Source: Stercoripulliclostridium_A sp045577735
GTDB lineage: Bacteria; Bacillota; Clostridia; Christensenellales; DTU072
Assembly (NCBI GenBank): GCA_045577735.1
Contig: JAZNIY010000013.1
Span: forward strand, 1-64,000
Reading direction: 5' to 3'
Length of the DNA stretch: 64,000 nucleotides
The position numbers and the translations under genes are program-made. The notes beneath the pieces are model-generated. The model did not search any database, was not told where the DNA came from, and saw only the letters and a program-made list of their open reading frames with translations. Shown one piece after another: positions 63,389 through 64,000 of this stretch (its first letter is position 1; every line of letters starts with the position of its first letter).

Positions 63389-64000
63389 ATGATTATCCAA
63401 GGACTACAAAAATTAACCATACTCGATTTCCCGGGACAAGTAGCTTGCATAGTATTTACTGCAGGGTGCTCTTTCCGTTGTCCCTTTTGCCACAATGCAA
63501 CGCTTGTGAAAGGAGAGGGAGAGAATATAAGCGAAGAAGAGGTGCTGGCCTATCTTAAAAAACGCCAAGGAATTTTGGACGGAGTCGTCATAACCGGTGG
63601 TGAGCCAACCATTCAAAAGGACCTAAAAGAATTCATCAAAAAGATTAAGACACTAGGTTACAAGGTAAAACTTGACACCAACGGCTATCATCCCGAAAGG
63701 CTAAAAGAGCTTTTGGACGAGGGGCTTCTCGATTACGTTGCAATGGATATAAAAAACAGCAAAGAGAAGTATGCTTGTACCACTGGGCTACAAAATATAG
63801 ATATTACGCGCATTGAGCAAAGTGTGGAACTCATTAAAAATGGTAACGTACCTTACGAATTTCGCACTACCACAATGGCTGAGTATCATGAAACACAAGA
63901 CTTTGTGGCCATCGAAAAATGGGTAAGTGGCGCAAAAAAATTTTTTATACAATCTTTCAAGGATTCGGGCGATATCTTGTGTGGAAGCTTTACTCCACTA
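63389..64000 (+). CDS. anaerobic ribonucleotide reductase activating protein, radical SAM (partial)
   Basis: ATG 63389 opens a frame of 204 codons that runs off the window. MIIQGLQKLTILDFPGQVAC and the radical SAM cluster motif CSFRCPFC (CxxxCxxC) are typical of NrdG2-type activases. VVITGGEPTIQKDL and VKLDTNGYHPERL are the SAM-binding GGE and later beta-strand motifs. It would use a 4Fe-4S cluster and SAM to make the glycyl radical on the class III reductase. No clear ribosome site precedes ATG, and the terminator just upstream separates it from the surface genes. Confidence 0.88.
   Translation, partial: MIIQGLQKLTILDFPGQVACIVFTAGCSFRCPFCHNATLVKGEGENISEEEVLAYLKKRQGILDGVVITGGEPTIQKDLKEFIKKIKTLGYKVKLDTNGYHPERLKELLDEGLLDYVAMDIKNSKEKYACTTGLQNIDITRIEQSVELIKNGNVPYEFRTTTMAEYHETQDFVAIEKWVSGAKKFFIQSFKDSGDILCGSFTPL

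Noticed and set aside
1..64000. CRISPR array, IS element, prophage or rRNA operon
   Set aside because: No regularly spaced identical repeats, transposase, integrase, phage structural gene or rRNA sequence was recognised on either strand.

Overview
The window looks like a low-to-moderate GC, anaerobic, Gram-positive-lineage bacterium, most likely an uncultured gut Clostridia-type organism. The basis is: Shine-Dalgarno-led genes with TTGACA/TATAAT promoters, a birA-bioY pair behind a Firmicutes-style BirA operator, a polar amino-acid ABC transporter followed by a YerC/TrpR-like gene, an oxygen-sensitive NrdG-type radical SAM enzyme at the right edge, and very large Ig/MBG-repeat surface proteins. 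No rRNA, CRISPR array, IS transposase or phage structural gene was seen. The taxonomic call is inference.

Left edge, 1-7.0 kb (accessory): a tRNA-Asn gene is followed by partial copies of its own 3' end at 393-410 and 1014-1027. These copies delimit short modules: a hairpin-rich spacer, a four-helix-bundle (IVP/S23) gene, then an XRE regulator with an operator pair and a frameshifted small gene. A GC-richer 1,286-residue surface protein (1611-5471) follows. A repeat of about 234 bp occurs at 408-642 and again at 5632-5865. Each copy carries a terminator, a string of hairpins and a promoter that ends exactly at the start codon of the next gene. Four genes in the first 8 kb (643, 1268 minus, 5866, 7616) have a -10 box exactly 6 nt before ATG, which suggests leaderless mRNAs.

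7-31.7 kb (mixed housekeeping and accessory): a DUF898-like membrane protein, then a probable operon of metallophosphoesterase, deoxyinosine/hypoxanthine-DNA glycosylase, TIM-barrel isomerase and a TIR-STAND-TPR protein. Downstream, past a cytidylyltransferase-like gene on the other strand, lies a membrane protein with a Rossmann-like region and a C-terminal RyR domain. The TIR plus RyR pairing is the best candidate for an uncharacterised nucleotide-signalling or immune system here. Next come an FAD oxidoreductase/WYL regulator/GH43-like operon, a PHP-domain protein, a hexapeptide acetyltransferase, the amino-acid ABC operon, birA-bioY, a GNAT enzyme, a macrodomain-HTH fusion, a VWA protein, and three minus-strand genes (condensation-like acyltransferase, HAAS-type membrane protein, esterase).

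31.7-63.3 kb: about 31 kb is given to three giant exported proteins of about 3,023, 3,590 and 3,425 residues, with a sugar isomerase-like gene between the second and third. They carry Ig-like, InlB-like, GLUG, YDG and MBG repeats. Two end in a membrane helix plus basic tail; none shows an LPXTG motif. All three share an N-terminal beta-rich module that I do not recognise. A partial anaerobic ribonucleotide reductase activase (NrdG2-type) gene runs off the right edge.
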